NCBI GenBank assembly: GCA_001643675.2
Contig: LSRY02000044.1
Location: 518,501 to 582,500 of the forward strand
Direction of reading: 5' to 3'
Source of the DNA: Monocercomonoides exilis
Taxonomy: Eukaryota; Preaxostyla; Oxymonadida; Polymastigidae
DNA length: 64,000 nucleotides
Below the pieces are notes generated by a model. It worked only from the letters and a program-made list of their open reading frames with translations. It searched no databases and was not told the DNA's origin. Of the stretch, positions 21,196 through 31,524 are shown in pieces. Both the position numbers and the translations under genes were made by a program. The first letter of the stretch is position 1. Each line of letters opens with the position of its first letter.

Positions 21196-24100
21196 TAACT
21201 GAATAGATCCACCAATAGGAATATTACTAGGAATATTCGATAGCAATGGGCCTTGTGCTTTCACACCCTCAGAATATGATGGATATCTTATGCCTTCATA
21301 TCTCAATGGCTTAGATGAGCTTATATCTTTGCTTTTTTCATCTTTTAATAGAGAAGAAGAAGAAGAAGAAAGAGAAGAAGATAAAGAAGAAGAAGAAGAT
21401 GGAGATGATGAATAGCTCAATATTCTTCCCTCTCTCTTCCCTTCACTCACATTTGTGCCAGCTCCACCAATAGATAAAGAGAGAGTGACAGAAATAGGAA
21501 GTTCATTCTGTGGAGGAGGAGGGCCAAGCAATGGCTGTGATGATCTTTGAATAGACAAGGAAGAATTAGCATTAATATTAGTATTTGTATTAGTATTAAT
21601 GACATTAGTACTGGTATTATTACTTCTGTTGTTGTGATAGCGAGATTTGGAATCAGGAGATGGAGAAGATGGATGAAGAGGTTCTTTTGATGGAGTAGAA
21701 GATGAAGAGGAGGATGAAGAAGAAGAAGAAGATGATGATGATGATGTTATTGTATTCACACGTGATTGAGCTGTACTTGAATAATAATGTGTGGAAGGAG
21801 CAGAAGAGAGAAGAGGTTGAGGATCAACAGATGGGACATATGAAGATGAATTAATTGAAGATGATGAAGAAGAAGGTGAAGAAGAAGAAGAAGAAGAAGG
21901 TGTATTTATTGGTGTCTTTGATTGATTGGATGAAGAATGAGGAGTATATACAGTCTGTGATGATGATGATGATGCAATTGTTGATGATGAATAGCTACTC
22001 TGATTGTTTCTGGTGTTTGTTGAATTTGAGTGAGAAAGAGAAGGTTTTGATGAATCCATTGGAGCATTTGATGAAGTTGATGTAACTGTTGAATTCATTG
22101 CATTTGGATGGATGTTATTTGTTGACGAATTGCTATTCTGCTGTTTGGATGATGGGTATGATGATGATGTTGTTGTTGTTGTTGTTGTTGTTCTTTTGGA
22201 TGATGAAGATGAAGGAGAATAAGTAAATGCAGAAGAAGAAGGAGTAGAAGAAGAAGCAATTGAAGAAGAAATAGAAGAAGAAGAAGAAGGTGATTGAGAA
22301 GATGATGTTGCTGTTATTATTGTAGCATTTTGTGCAGAAATAGCCTTTGATGTGCCTGTTGGGTGTTCTTGTTGCATTGATAGCATTCTTCCAAAGACAG
22401 AATATTTATTTGATGATGGAGGTTGAATATGCGAGGGAAGAGATGAGGAAGAGGAAGAAGGAGAAATAGAAGATGAAGAAGATGAAGGAGAAGAAAGAGA
22501 AGGAGAAGGTGTATAAACAGAGGGATTATTGATAGGAGTATTAGAAGAAGTATTATTAGAGGCAGAAGAAGAAGGAGGAGGAGGAGGGGTATAATAGTGA
22601 GTGAGAGAAGGAGGCGTAGAAGGAGAAGAAGAAGAAGGAGAAGACGAGGAGGAGGAGGGAGAAGAAGGAGCAGAGGGAGAAAAGACAAAGCCAGAATGAG
22701 TGTATTTGGATGCATCTGGCTGTGTTGTTGGAGAGGAAGGGTTTGAAGTCAAAGAAGAGGAGAAGGAAGAATATGATGTTTTGTTGGGAGAAAGAGTTGG
22801 ATTGTATGAGGAAGAGATAGAAGAAGAGGAGGAAGAAGGAGAAGATGATGAAGAAGAAGAGGAAGAGATTGAATTAATGAAAGTATTTGTATTGCTCTGA
22901 ATTTGATTGCGCTGAGTGGAGTTAGAAGATTGATTCATATGTCCAAAAGGGAAAGAAGAAGGAGAGGAAGAAGGAGAAATAGAAGAAGAAGAAGAAGAAG
23001 AAGAAGGGAATAAAGCAGATGAATTAGGCTGGCGAGGCATCTGAGGCAGAGTTAGTGAAGTATTGTTTTGGCTGTTAATGTTCCCCCTCTGATGAATGAA
23101 GGTATCATAACCAGATTTCTGTGAAGGTGCAGATGAAGAAGATGGAGGAACATCAGCTGGACATGATGGATTAGATGGATTGGATGGATTGGATGGGCTG
23201 ATTGAAGAAGAAGAAGACGTTGGTGATGATGATGTTGTTGTTGTTGTTGTTGTTAATGTTTGAGTGCTGTTGGCTGGCAATGAAGAATAAGAATATGAAG
23301 AGAAAGGTGCAGAAGGTCTGGCTGTGGGTATTGGGGCAGGTGCAGAAGATGAATGAGCAGATGGAGATGGCATTGATTGGATGGGTTGCATAGACTGTGT
23401 AGGCTGAGTGGAATAAGATGGAGAGGCAGATGTTGGTGAACTGTTATAATTAGTCCGATTTGTATTGGATTGTGGTGGATGTGTGTATGGCAGATCACGA
23501 TATTCATATGCTGATTGATGCACTCCACTTCCATGTGCTATTTGGCTGGGCGCAGATGGCAATGTTGTGGCTGAGGCTGAGGATGGAGAAAGAGTAGGAG
23601 TTGTAGAGGCAGATGACGATGGCGGTGTGGCTGGCAATGGGTTGTACTGCTTTTGGATAGAAGGTGCAAGCACAACAGGAGAAGAAGGAGGATAGCGAGC
23701 TGCTGAATTGGAAGGGGTATAGCGAGCAGACAGCGTCAATGAAGGCTGTGAAGGAGAGGCAGAGGCCATAGAAGAATATCGGTCAATGGCATTTGAGGAC
23801 GTGCTTGTGTTCAAGATAGGCGTTGGCTGTGGCACTGTAGAAGATGCATTAGCAAAAGGATAAGATTTGCCTCTTGAAGAAGGCAGAGGAAGTGAACGCT
23901 CGTTCAATCCTGGACGAGTCACGGTTTGCTGAAAGGCCTCTTGGCCATATGAATTTGTTTGTTCAAATGGAACTTGAACTGAAGGCAATGAAGATGGTAA
24001 ATATTGCTTTGGCATTGATGAATGGTCGCCCTGAAATTTTGCTTGTAAAAACTGTGATGGGGCTGTAAAAGAAGGTTGTATGTAATGATCAGTAACCTGC

Positions 24101-24890
24101 CTTCCAGATAAATCAGAATAGCTGTTTGTGCTAAAGCTTTCAGTTGATGTGTCTGGATAATGATGTGTTTGCTGTGAATGAAATGTTCCTTGGTTTTGTT
24201 GTGACTGCGACATATATATGTTCATCGTATTCTCAGAGGATATATTCGGGGTATTCGATGGTTGTGCCTGGGAGAGTAACGTAGCTTGATTTGATAGTTG
24301 AGTGCGTTGTGATGTTGGCAACGAAGAAGAATAAGAGGATGAATCGAAATTTGTTTGCGATTGCATTTGTGCAAATTCGTGACTTCCTTCACTGTGCAAT
24401 TGTTTCTGACGTTTATCCCTTGGAATGAATGATTCAATTGGATGTGATGTGCATTGAGCAAAAACAGATTGTTGTTGAGGTCTTGTGGCTGTAGAACGAA
24501 AACCTTCTGCATCTGATTGTGCAAATAATTTAGGTTGCTCAGAGGACTCAACTGAAATGGTGGATATTGGTGCAGGTGATGCATGTTCCTCAGCTGTACT
24601 GCTTGATCCGTCAGAATGATTCCTCTTCGATCTGGGAATGTAAGGGATAATATCGTTAACGTCACGGAAAATCGATTGCTGTGAAGGATTTGCTTTTTCG
24701 CAAATTGTTTGCGCCTACAAGAAAAAGGTAAAATAAAAATAAAAATATGATAATTCAATGAAAAACGATAAAAGATTCAAAAATCTCTATGTTACACAAC
24801 TCTATCTTCTATACGATTAAAATCAAGCTGTTTTTGTTGGAACAATCCCTGAGATTGAATGGAAGGAGATTGTTCAGTAATATAAGACAT
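14753..24890 (-). CDS. Giant eIF4G translation initiation scaffold, 3 exons, ~3298 aa
   Basis: The exons are 24798-24890, 17388-24714 and 14753-17229. The introns are 24715-24797 (83 nt, donor GTGTAA) and 17230-17387 (158 nt, donor GTATGC, acceptor CCACAG). Phases agree and the total is 3299 codons. The middle and C-terminal parts identify it. YSRDEML (about residue 2323) fits the eIF4E-binding Y-x4-L/M-hydrophobic motif and resembles YTRDQLL of plant eIFiso4G. A MIF4G domain follows (about 2590-2870: CLAILNKVSPSTLDEMVLLL, GVMGFVGELFCHNLL, FMLMDFMDLRASNW), the platform for eIF4A and eIF3. No MA3 domain is seen; the last ~430 residues are poly-Ser. The first ~2000 residues are Ser/Pro/Thr-rich, then comes a long Glu-rich block (about 18550-19350), and an acidic insert sits inside MIF4G. 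It is roughly twice the usual length. Confidence 0.85.
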
Positions 24891-25314
24891 AACATAAAGG
24901 GTCTCCTTTTTCTTGTTTTTAATCTCTCTTTGAAATCTTATGAAATCAATATGAAATATAATAATTAACTTCTGATAATATATTTTCTTAATCGAAGTGT
25001 TTATTGTTTTCTCTAAACTATGGGCGCAAACATTTTCATACCAAAATTTGTGCAGCGTCAAAAATAACTTTATCTAATCCAATATGAAGAGTAATATTTT
25101 TCTTTGTTTCTAAAAATATGTGCTTGTTGTTAAGGTTAATAAGTTATTATCCAAACGAGACAAAAGATAAAAAAATAATCCACAAACACAAAACGAAAAA
25201 ATAAAATTTATTTTTTGAAATTTGCAAATTGCTAATGGAAATTGCATCAAAAAAAAAAAACATATAAAGCTTAAAAAAACTACAATGAATAATCTCAATT
25301 GATATGAAATGAAT
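24891..25314. other. Spacer between Vps2 and eIF4G genes
   Basis: 424 bp, AT-rich, presumably carrying the Vps2 3' end and eIF4G promoter. The eIF4G frame stays open upstream of the chosen ATG to about 25061, so an upstream exon cannot be excluded. No other structure was seen. Confidence 0.4.
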
Positions 25315-26222
25315 TTAACTTCTCCTGAGAGCATCAATCCTTGCCTGTAAATCTGCATCGCTTGCTGGTGTTGCGGAAGATGATGCAATGGAACCAGATG
25401 GAGTTTTCATCTTTTCAAAGTAATAAAACAAAAAATATTACATCAATAATGTATCCAACAACATCAAAAATCATACATCAGATCCGATAGTTATGCTAAA
25501 TTCATCCAAAACACTTTGAATAAGTTTTTCTGATTCTTCTTCTTCCTATATATTTTTAAATCGTAAAGGTTTATTTTGAAAAAAAAATTTCAATAAAATT
25601 ATCAAACATCATCTTCTTCAAAAGCATCGTCCATTGCATCTTCCATCGTTTCCATTTTCATATCCATCGTTTCGCTTTGCTTTTGAAATTCCATCATAAT
25701 TTTGGACATTTCTGGCGCACTTATTTTTTTGTTCATTTGGGTCATGATTTTCGTAACTCCCTTCATACATGTTATCATGGCCTCTTGACTTGAAGCGGTC
25801 TAAAAAAAAAATTAATTAATTAATTAATTAATAAAAATAAGTTCAAAAAATTTTTTCTTCAGAGAAAAAGAGAAAAGAAGCTTAAATATCAAACTTGAAT
25901 TCGAAGTGATAATGCATTTAGATTTGTTCTCATTGTATACATTCGCTGAGTTGCAGCTCTTGTTCGAAGAATATTTTTCGCAATAATTTTGCACGCTCCC
26001 TACGTATTTAATAAAAGGTGATGTGTAATTGTGACACAAATATCTACAAACGCTGTGCCCTTCTTTTGCAGCCTTTTTCAACTCTGCACCATGTCTTTGT
26101 TCTTCCTGCTGAAGCCTGGTTCTTTCTCTATCTATTTCTCTTATAGCTTTTTCTATTATTCTTTTATTTTGTCTAATTTGATCCTTTGTGTTTGCTGGTT
26201 TTGAATCTCCAAAAATACCCAT
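25315..26222 (-). CDS. VPS2: ESCRT-III subunit Vps2/CHMP2, 5 exons, 210 aa
   Basis: The exons are 26052-26222, 25895-25999, 25608-25799, 25477-25545 and 25315-25410; the introns are 52, 95, 62 and 66 nt, all phase 0. Donors are GTTTG three times and GTATG once. The protein matches the CHMP2 plan throughout: MGIFGDSKPANTKDQIRQNK at the start, IREIDRERTRLQQEE in helix 1, AKNILRTRAATQRMYTMR in helix 2, CMKGVTKIMTQMNKK and IMMEFQKQSETMDMKMETM in helices 3-4, an acidic linker DAMDDAFEEDDEEE, and a C-terminal MIM1-like DADLQARIDALRRS that would bind the Vps4 MIT domain. It acts in membrane scission at endosomes and in abscission. Length is normal (222 aa in human CHMP2A). The start at MGIF fits family N-termini better than an upstream ATG. 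Very secure. Confidence 0.93.
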
Positions 26223-26486
26223 GTTGAATGATTTATTGATCTGTTCCATAGATATTCATAAAGGAACATTTTTGTGAAACATTATTAATTTCAATAAAAG
26301 ATATATACAAAATGTTTATCTTTAAAAAAATGAAAGAAATGATACATAATGCAGATTCACACCATTATACCCAAATCAAGTATTTGAATTATTATTTACA
26401 TAACTTATTTTCGTTTGTTTCAAGTGTATTTAAAAATTATTTCAATTTCTTTTATGTTATCTTTTTCACTAAATGTCTTTTAGTCG
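26223..26486. promoter_or_regulatory. Divergent intergenic region, Vps2 / AP endonuclease
   Basis: 264 bp separates the start codons of two divergently read genes and must hold both promoters. It is AT-rich. No defined element can be named from sequence alone. Confidence 0.4.
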
Positions 26487-28493
26487 ATGAGCGAGCAAAA
26501 AAAGCAGACAGTGAGTGATGATCAAGATTTATCATCAAAAATAAATGATGATTTAGTACCAAAGAAGAGAGGAAGATCACAGAAATCAAACACAAAAAAA
26601 TCAAATGTCGATACTGCGAAAAAAGAATCAAAAAGAAAAATTGTTTCTGATAATGATGAATCAGGAACAAGTGATGATGTAGATGATATTAAAGTTGTTA
26701 AAGTTGTTCAAGATGTGAAACGACCTCAGCGCAAAGCTGCATCTGATGCCATAACTGCAATGCATGCATCTGTTATAAAACAACCGTCATCGCCAACATC
26801 ACCTCAGAAATCAAGCAAGCATCCCAAAGAACTTAAGAAAAAAGGTGAAGACAACGATGAGCCAGGATCTGCCAGTGCAAGTTCTTCAACACAGCAATCT
26901 GAAGATTTGTCTGGAGAAGAAACACACCAGCCAGTACATCCTGGGAGTCGAAAGTTTCTTGGTTTTCATCAAGAAACTGAAGGAAGCTTTGACAAACCAA
27001 TCAAAAAATTGATTGGAAGATCAATGGCTATTTTCCTTCGTAGCTGTCGTTCGTGGAACGCAAGGACTGTGAAAGATAGTGAATATGAAGAATTCCAGAA
27101 AGAAATGAAAAGGCGGGATATGAATCCATTATTAGTTCTACCACACGGCAGCTATTTGTGTAATTATGCTACTGCAAATCAAGATCATTGGGAGAAATCA
27201 AAAAATGTCCTAATAAGCGAAATGACAATTGCAAACAAGCTTGGCTTGAAGATGGTGAATATTCATCCAGGCTCAACAAAGAACGAGATATCCAGAGCAA
27301 CCGGAATAAAACGCATCAGCCAAGCGATCAATGCAACCCACAAAGTCAAGGAAACCGGAGATGTTATGGTTATTATTGAAAACACTGCGCATCAGGGAAA
27401 GACAGGCAGCATTGGAGCGAGTTTTGAGGATTTGGCGGAGATTATCGAAGGAGTAGAAGATAAGGAAAGAGTTGGTGTGTGCTTGGATACGTGCCATCTT
27501 TTCGCTGCTGGTCACGACATTCGCACAAGAAAGGGGTTTGCTAAGGTTATGCGCCAGTTCAACCGGATTGTGGGGCTGAAATATTTGAAGGCGTGTCATT
27601 TGAATGACTCGCAGGGGAGCTTCGGTTCTGGTATTGATCATCACGACATCCCAGGAAAGGGTGCAATGGGAGAAGAGGTATGAATAATTTGTTCAATAAC
27701 CTTAAATTTGTGTATGTGTTAACATTTTATGAAATGCAAACTCCTGAGCTATTTTGAATATATATTCAATTATTCTTTTTTCTTTTATTTTTGCTTTTTA
27801 TTTGTAATTTTTTTTTTATTTTATTTTTGTGATTGAATTGTTTAACTTTGGTAATTGTTATTGCTTGTTTATTACCAGCCATTCAGATATGTTATGAACA
27901 GTGATCTTTTCAACGACATCCCACTTATCATTGAGACGCAGGAGATGACAAATGACATTCTTCGAAGTGTTGAAATGATGGAGACTGGAGAGAAAGAGGA
28001 AAATGACAGCAATGAAGAATCTGAGAATGAAAAGATGGAAAAGGAAGAAGAAAAGGAAGAAGAAAAGGAAGAGAAGAAAGAAGTTAAAGAGAAGAAAGGG
28101 AAGAAAGGGAGAAAGGAGAAAAAAGTAAAGGAGGAAGAAGAAGAGAAAGAAGAAGAAATGGAGAAAGAAGCTGAGGAAGAAGATATTAAAGAAGTTAAGA
28201 AAAAGAAAGCTTCCACGAAAAAAGATACAAAAGAAGTCGAAAAGATCGAAAAAGAGAAGAAAAAGGAAAGAAAAACTGCAAGCAAAGAAAAGAAAGAGCC
28301 TGAAAAAAAGGAGAAAGCTCCTGAAGTGCATGAAGAAGCAAAGCATGAAGAAATTAATGTTGAAGAGTTCGGTAGTGAAGATGATAGAAACAAGAAAATG
28401 CGAACAAGATCATCAGTAAGTTCAAAGCCTGTTGCTGCAGCAGCACCAAAACCATCTAAAAAGTCTCCAGCAAAATCGAAACCAAAGAAATAA
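26487..28493 (+). CDS. APN1: AP endonuclease, endonuclease IV (Nfo/Apn1) family, 2 exons, 601 aa
   Basis: The exons are 26487-27677 and 27879-28493; the 201-nt intron has donor GTATGA and acceptor TTACCAG in phase 0, and joins GEE to PFRYVMN in the middle of a conserved segment. The TIM-barrel domain (about residues 155-445) has every expected metal-ligand motif: HGSYL, NIHPGS, ENTAHQG, LDTCH, HLNDS, DHHDIPGKG and IIETQ. It should cut the backbone 5' of abasic sites in base-excision repair with zinc. Unusual extensions flank the core: about 150 Lys/Ser-rich N-terminal residues with KKRGRSQK-like basic clusters (possible nuclear targeting), and a ~150-residue Lys/Glu-rich C-terminal tail ending KPSKKSPAKSKPKK. 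Intact and confidently assigned. Confidence 0.93.
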
Positions 28494-29284
28494 TTACATT
28501 TTTATGAAGTATTGTGTTTCATATCTTGAGTACTTTCATATCTCTTTATTTTTTCTCATTACACTTTTCAATTTTATTTTTACAAGTTAAATAATTTCAT
28601 CTGTTTATGAAAATCACTTTGTTAAACTCAAATATATTTCTGGATTTGATATTCGTGTAAGCTTTGTGAAATATATTGCATTTCCTGTGATTGCTGTATG
28701 TATTTGATACGCATTAAACTCATTCGTTTAGAAAAATTATGTGCTTTTCTGATAGAATCAAATATTAAACACAAAACAAATATCTCACATTGTTAAAATA
28801 TTGAATGATGAAAAACAAGAACTCTGAATATTTATGAAACAAATGAAAATATCTTTGTATGTTATAATGATTGTTTTTTATTATATTGAATATTCTTTTG
28901 ATTGATGTTATTTTGAAAATTTTTTATCCTTGAATCAACATGAAATATTGTTGATATATATATTGCTTTTTTCATGAACTGAGGATAGTTGTATTTTCCA
29001 CAGTCATATTGTTTTTCAATTCAACAAATAAATGTGAAGTTCAATAGACAAAATAATCTTATAAAATTTCAGTGATCCTTTTTGATTCATGTTTTTCAAT
29101 CAAAATGAATGAAAAAAGTTGGTTTTGAAGTTATCAAAAATGGGCTTGATGAATAAAGCATTCAAATAAACATACAAAAAGATCTTTTTTGAGGAATAAA
29201 ATCACTTCATTAAATGATAAGAATATCTTTTGCAAAAACGATAACACAGATTATTCATCACATGAAAGTGTTCTTTTTTCACTT

Positions 29285-29488
29285 GGCAGATCCTTTTTGA
29301 AATCATTCTTCAGTTCGAGTTTTGATCAAAATTTCAATCCCAATGGAATTTTGAAAAAATGAACTTCTACGTTTAATGCATGCAGCACATGATGATATTT
29401 GACAGAAATTTAATTTTTTCTAAATCCCATTGAGATTAAAATTTTGGTCAAAACTCGAACGAAAGTCTGATTTCAAAAAGGATCAGCC
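29285..29488. mobile_element. 204-bp foldback element (MITE-like)
   Basis: The two halves are inverted copies. Left reads GGCAGATCCTTTTTGAAATC and right, inverted, GGCTGATCCTTTTTGAAATC; both then continue with GTTCGAGTTTTGA and a CCCAATGG/TCAATGGG-type core. It is flanked by ACTT on both sides (29281-29284, 29489-29492), a possible 4-bp target duplication. No coding frame. Confidence 0.6.
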
Positions 29489-30599
29489 ACTTTTTCAAAA
29501 AAGAAAACGTCATTTGAATGAAACTGATTGCGGTTTCATGCAACTTTTATTTTCAAAAATTTTATGTCAAATAATAAAGAATAATTATTGAATATGAAAA
29601 AAAGAATAAAATGCATTTAATGTTAGAAAATTTTGATGAATAATAATATTATCACATTTATTAAATAACATTAAGACAATTCTTTTCAGATAAAAATCAA
29701 AATAATAAATAAGCAAGTTCGTTTTAATCTGGAGATTTCCGATAAATTCTTGCAATTAATCAGTTTAACATCGGTTATTAATTAGTTGTGTGATATTTTC
29801 TAAAATCATAACTTTTTTCTGTGTGTTTGTAATAATGAAGATTCTTTATTATTTGCAAAATAATTTTCTTTCAAATTTTAAATGTTTGAATATCGTTTCA
29901 AAAGCGAAAATTAGATACAAAACATAGAACTGGCTTCTTTGAATTGATCTATCACTTTTCAGTGTTCATGTGTTAATATTCGAAACGTTTGGGGCAAAAT
30001 ATTTCTCTTTTTGCAATATCATAAAAAAATTATGGACTTTTCATTGACTTTTTGTATAAAAATAAGACAATAAAAATGTGTCCATTTTTTGACATTCGAA
30101 AAATGTCACAAAACTTTTTGTTTTGATTTCAATGATGCCTGTTAAAGGGAACGAAAATCAAATTTGTTTTGTTTTCTGAGAAAGTGAAATAAAGTTATGA
30201 GAGAAACAATTATTTAATGCCTTGTACAAAAAAAGCTTGAAAGACCGTATTTTCCCACATATATTTAAATAGAAAAACACTATAGTTTTTGAAATCATAT
30301 TTTTTCAATCACACAATTCGAACAACAAAAAACAACTTGTATTTGAAGATTTGCATTCCTGTCAAAATCAGCAAAATCGATCACAAGAACGCATGAAAAA
30401 TTATTGGTGAAAATTTTTGATTCCAGACTTTCTCAATCAAAATTGAAGAATTGAATGTTTGTTGTGATTGGTTATGAATGAGTAATGAAAAGTGGAAATG
30501 CGAATAACAAACAATTGCATTTCATTTTTTTTGTTAACATGACCATTTGAAACAACTGTGAAGCATTGAACATTTGATTGAAACTTTTCCTTTATTGTA

Positions 30600-30997
30600 A
30601 GTGTGAATAAGGGTGGACACTTTCAATGACTGTGGACAGTAGCATAATCTCAACAACAGTTGATAGTATCATTTCATCAATTAACCCAATTATTCCCTCA
30701 AAGAATATGAACAAAAACGAATTGTTTATATCACCAATTTAATTCAAAAAAAAAAATCACATTAAATTTATTTTTTCTTTTCAAAGAAACAGGGAGAATC
30801 TTATTCATTTGAGTTTCTCCGAAAACAAAAAATGTGTTTCTTTATTCTAGGAAGTAAGTTGTTTCATTTTTCGATGGCTAATTAGTTCATATTCGTTGAG
30901 GGAATAATTGGGTTAATTGTCAAAAAACAATTATCAACGGTTGTTGAAATAATGCGACTTTCCACAGTTATTGAAAGTGTTCACCATTATTGACACT
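30600..30997. mobile_element. ~400-bp foldback element
   Basis: Inverted halves of about 115 bp at 30600-30715 and 30885-30997 share ACACTTTCAAT, ACTGTGGA and ATTAACCCAATTATTCCCTC, with about 170 bp between. The outer ends are AGTGTGAATAAGGGTG (left) and AGTGTCAATAATGGTG (right, inverted). A target duplication is not clear. Probably a decayed MITE. Confidence 0.55.
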
Positions 30998-31524
30998 AGC
31001 AATAATAATGAAAAACTTTTTCAACCATCCATTCTCCGAAAAAAGTTCAAATTTCTAATATAGTCAAATATGTTTGTTTTTATTTGATTAAAATTATTTT
31101 ATGATGAAGTGTGTTCGAACATCAAAAACAGAATAATAGAATAAAAAAAGGGAAAAAAAAAATCCAAAAATATTTACTTTTTCTCTCAAAAACAAGAAAC
31201 ACATATTTTTCTATGAAAAAGTGGTTTCTGTTGATTTCAAGTTCGCATATTATCAAAAAATAAACAAAATTCGAAAGTGATTGAAGCGTTACTTTTTTGA
31301 AATAAAGAAGAATTAATCGAAACGTTAGAAAAACATTTCTCTTTTTAATTATTTTTTCACGAACAACATAATTATCAAATATCAAATTTGTGCTTTATGG
31401 CTTTATATTTTTGCCATTTAACACTTTTTTTTTTTTCATTTTTGAAAACTGTGAAATGTTTTTAAAAATAATATTTGACAACCAACGCAGATGAAATGAA
31501 ACAACGCGGTTGCCCAATAAATAA

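Larger units (their letters stand above)
28494..31524. other. 3-kb convergent AT-rich spacer with foldback elements
   Basis: This stretch lies between the 3' ends of the AP endonuclease (+) and UTP20 (-) genes. It contains two palindromic elements, annotated separately. A minus-strand open stretch at 31122-31385 lacks support. No RNA gene was recognised. Confidence 0.5.

Noticed and set aside
15171-23400. Many plus-strand Glu/Asp-rich ORFs opposite eIF4G
   Set aside because: They are reverse readings of poly-Ser codon repeats with no independent features.
17377-24399. Long Ser-rich frame and the 14753-17164 frame as two separate genes
   Set aside because: A good GTATG...CAG intron joins them in phase, and the eIF4E site lies on one side and MIF4G on the other, as in a single eIF4G.
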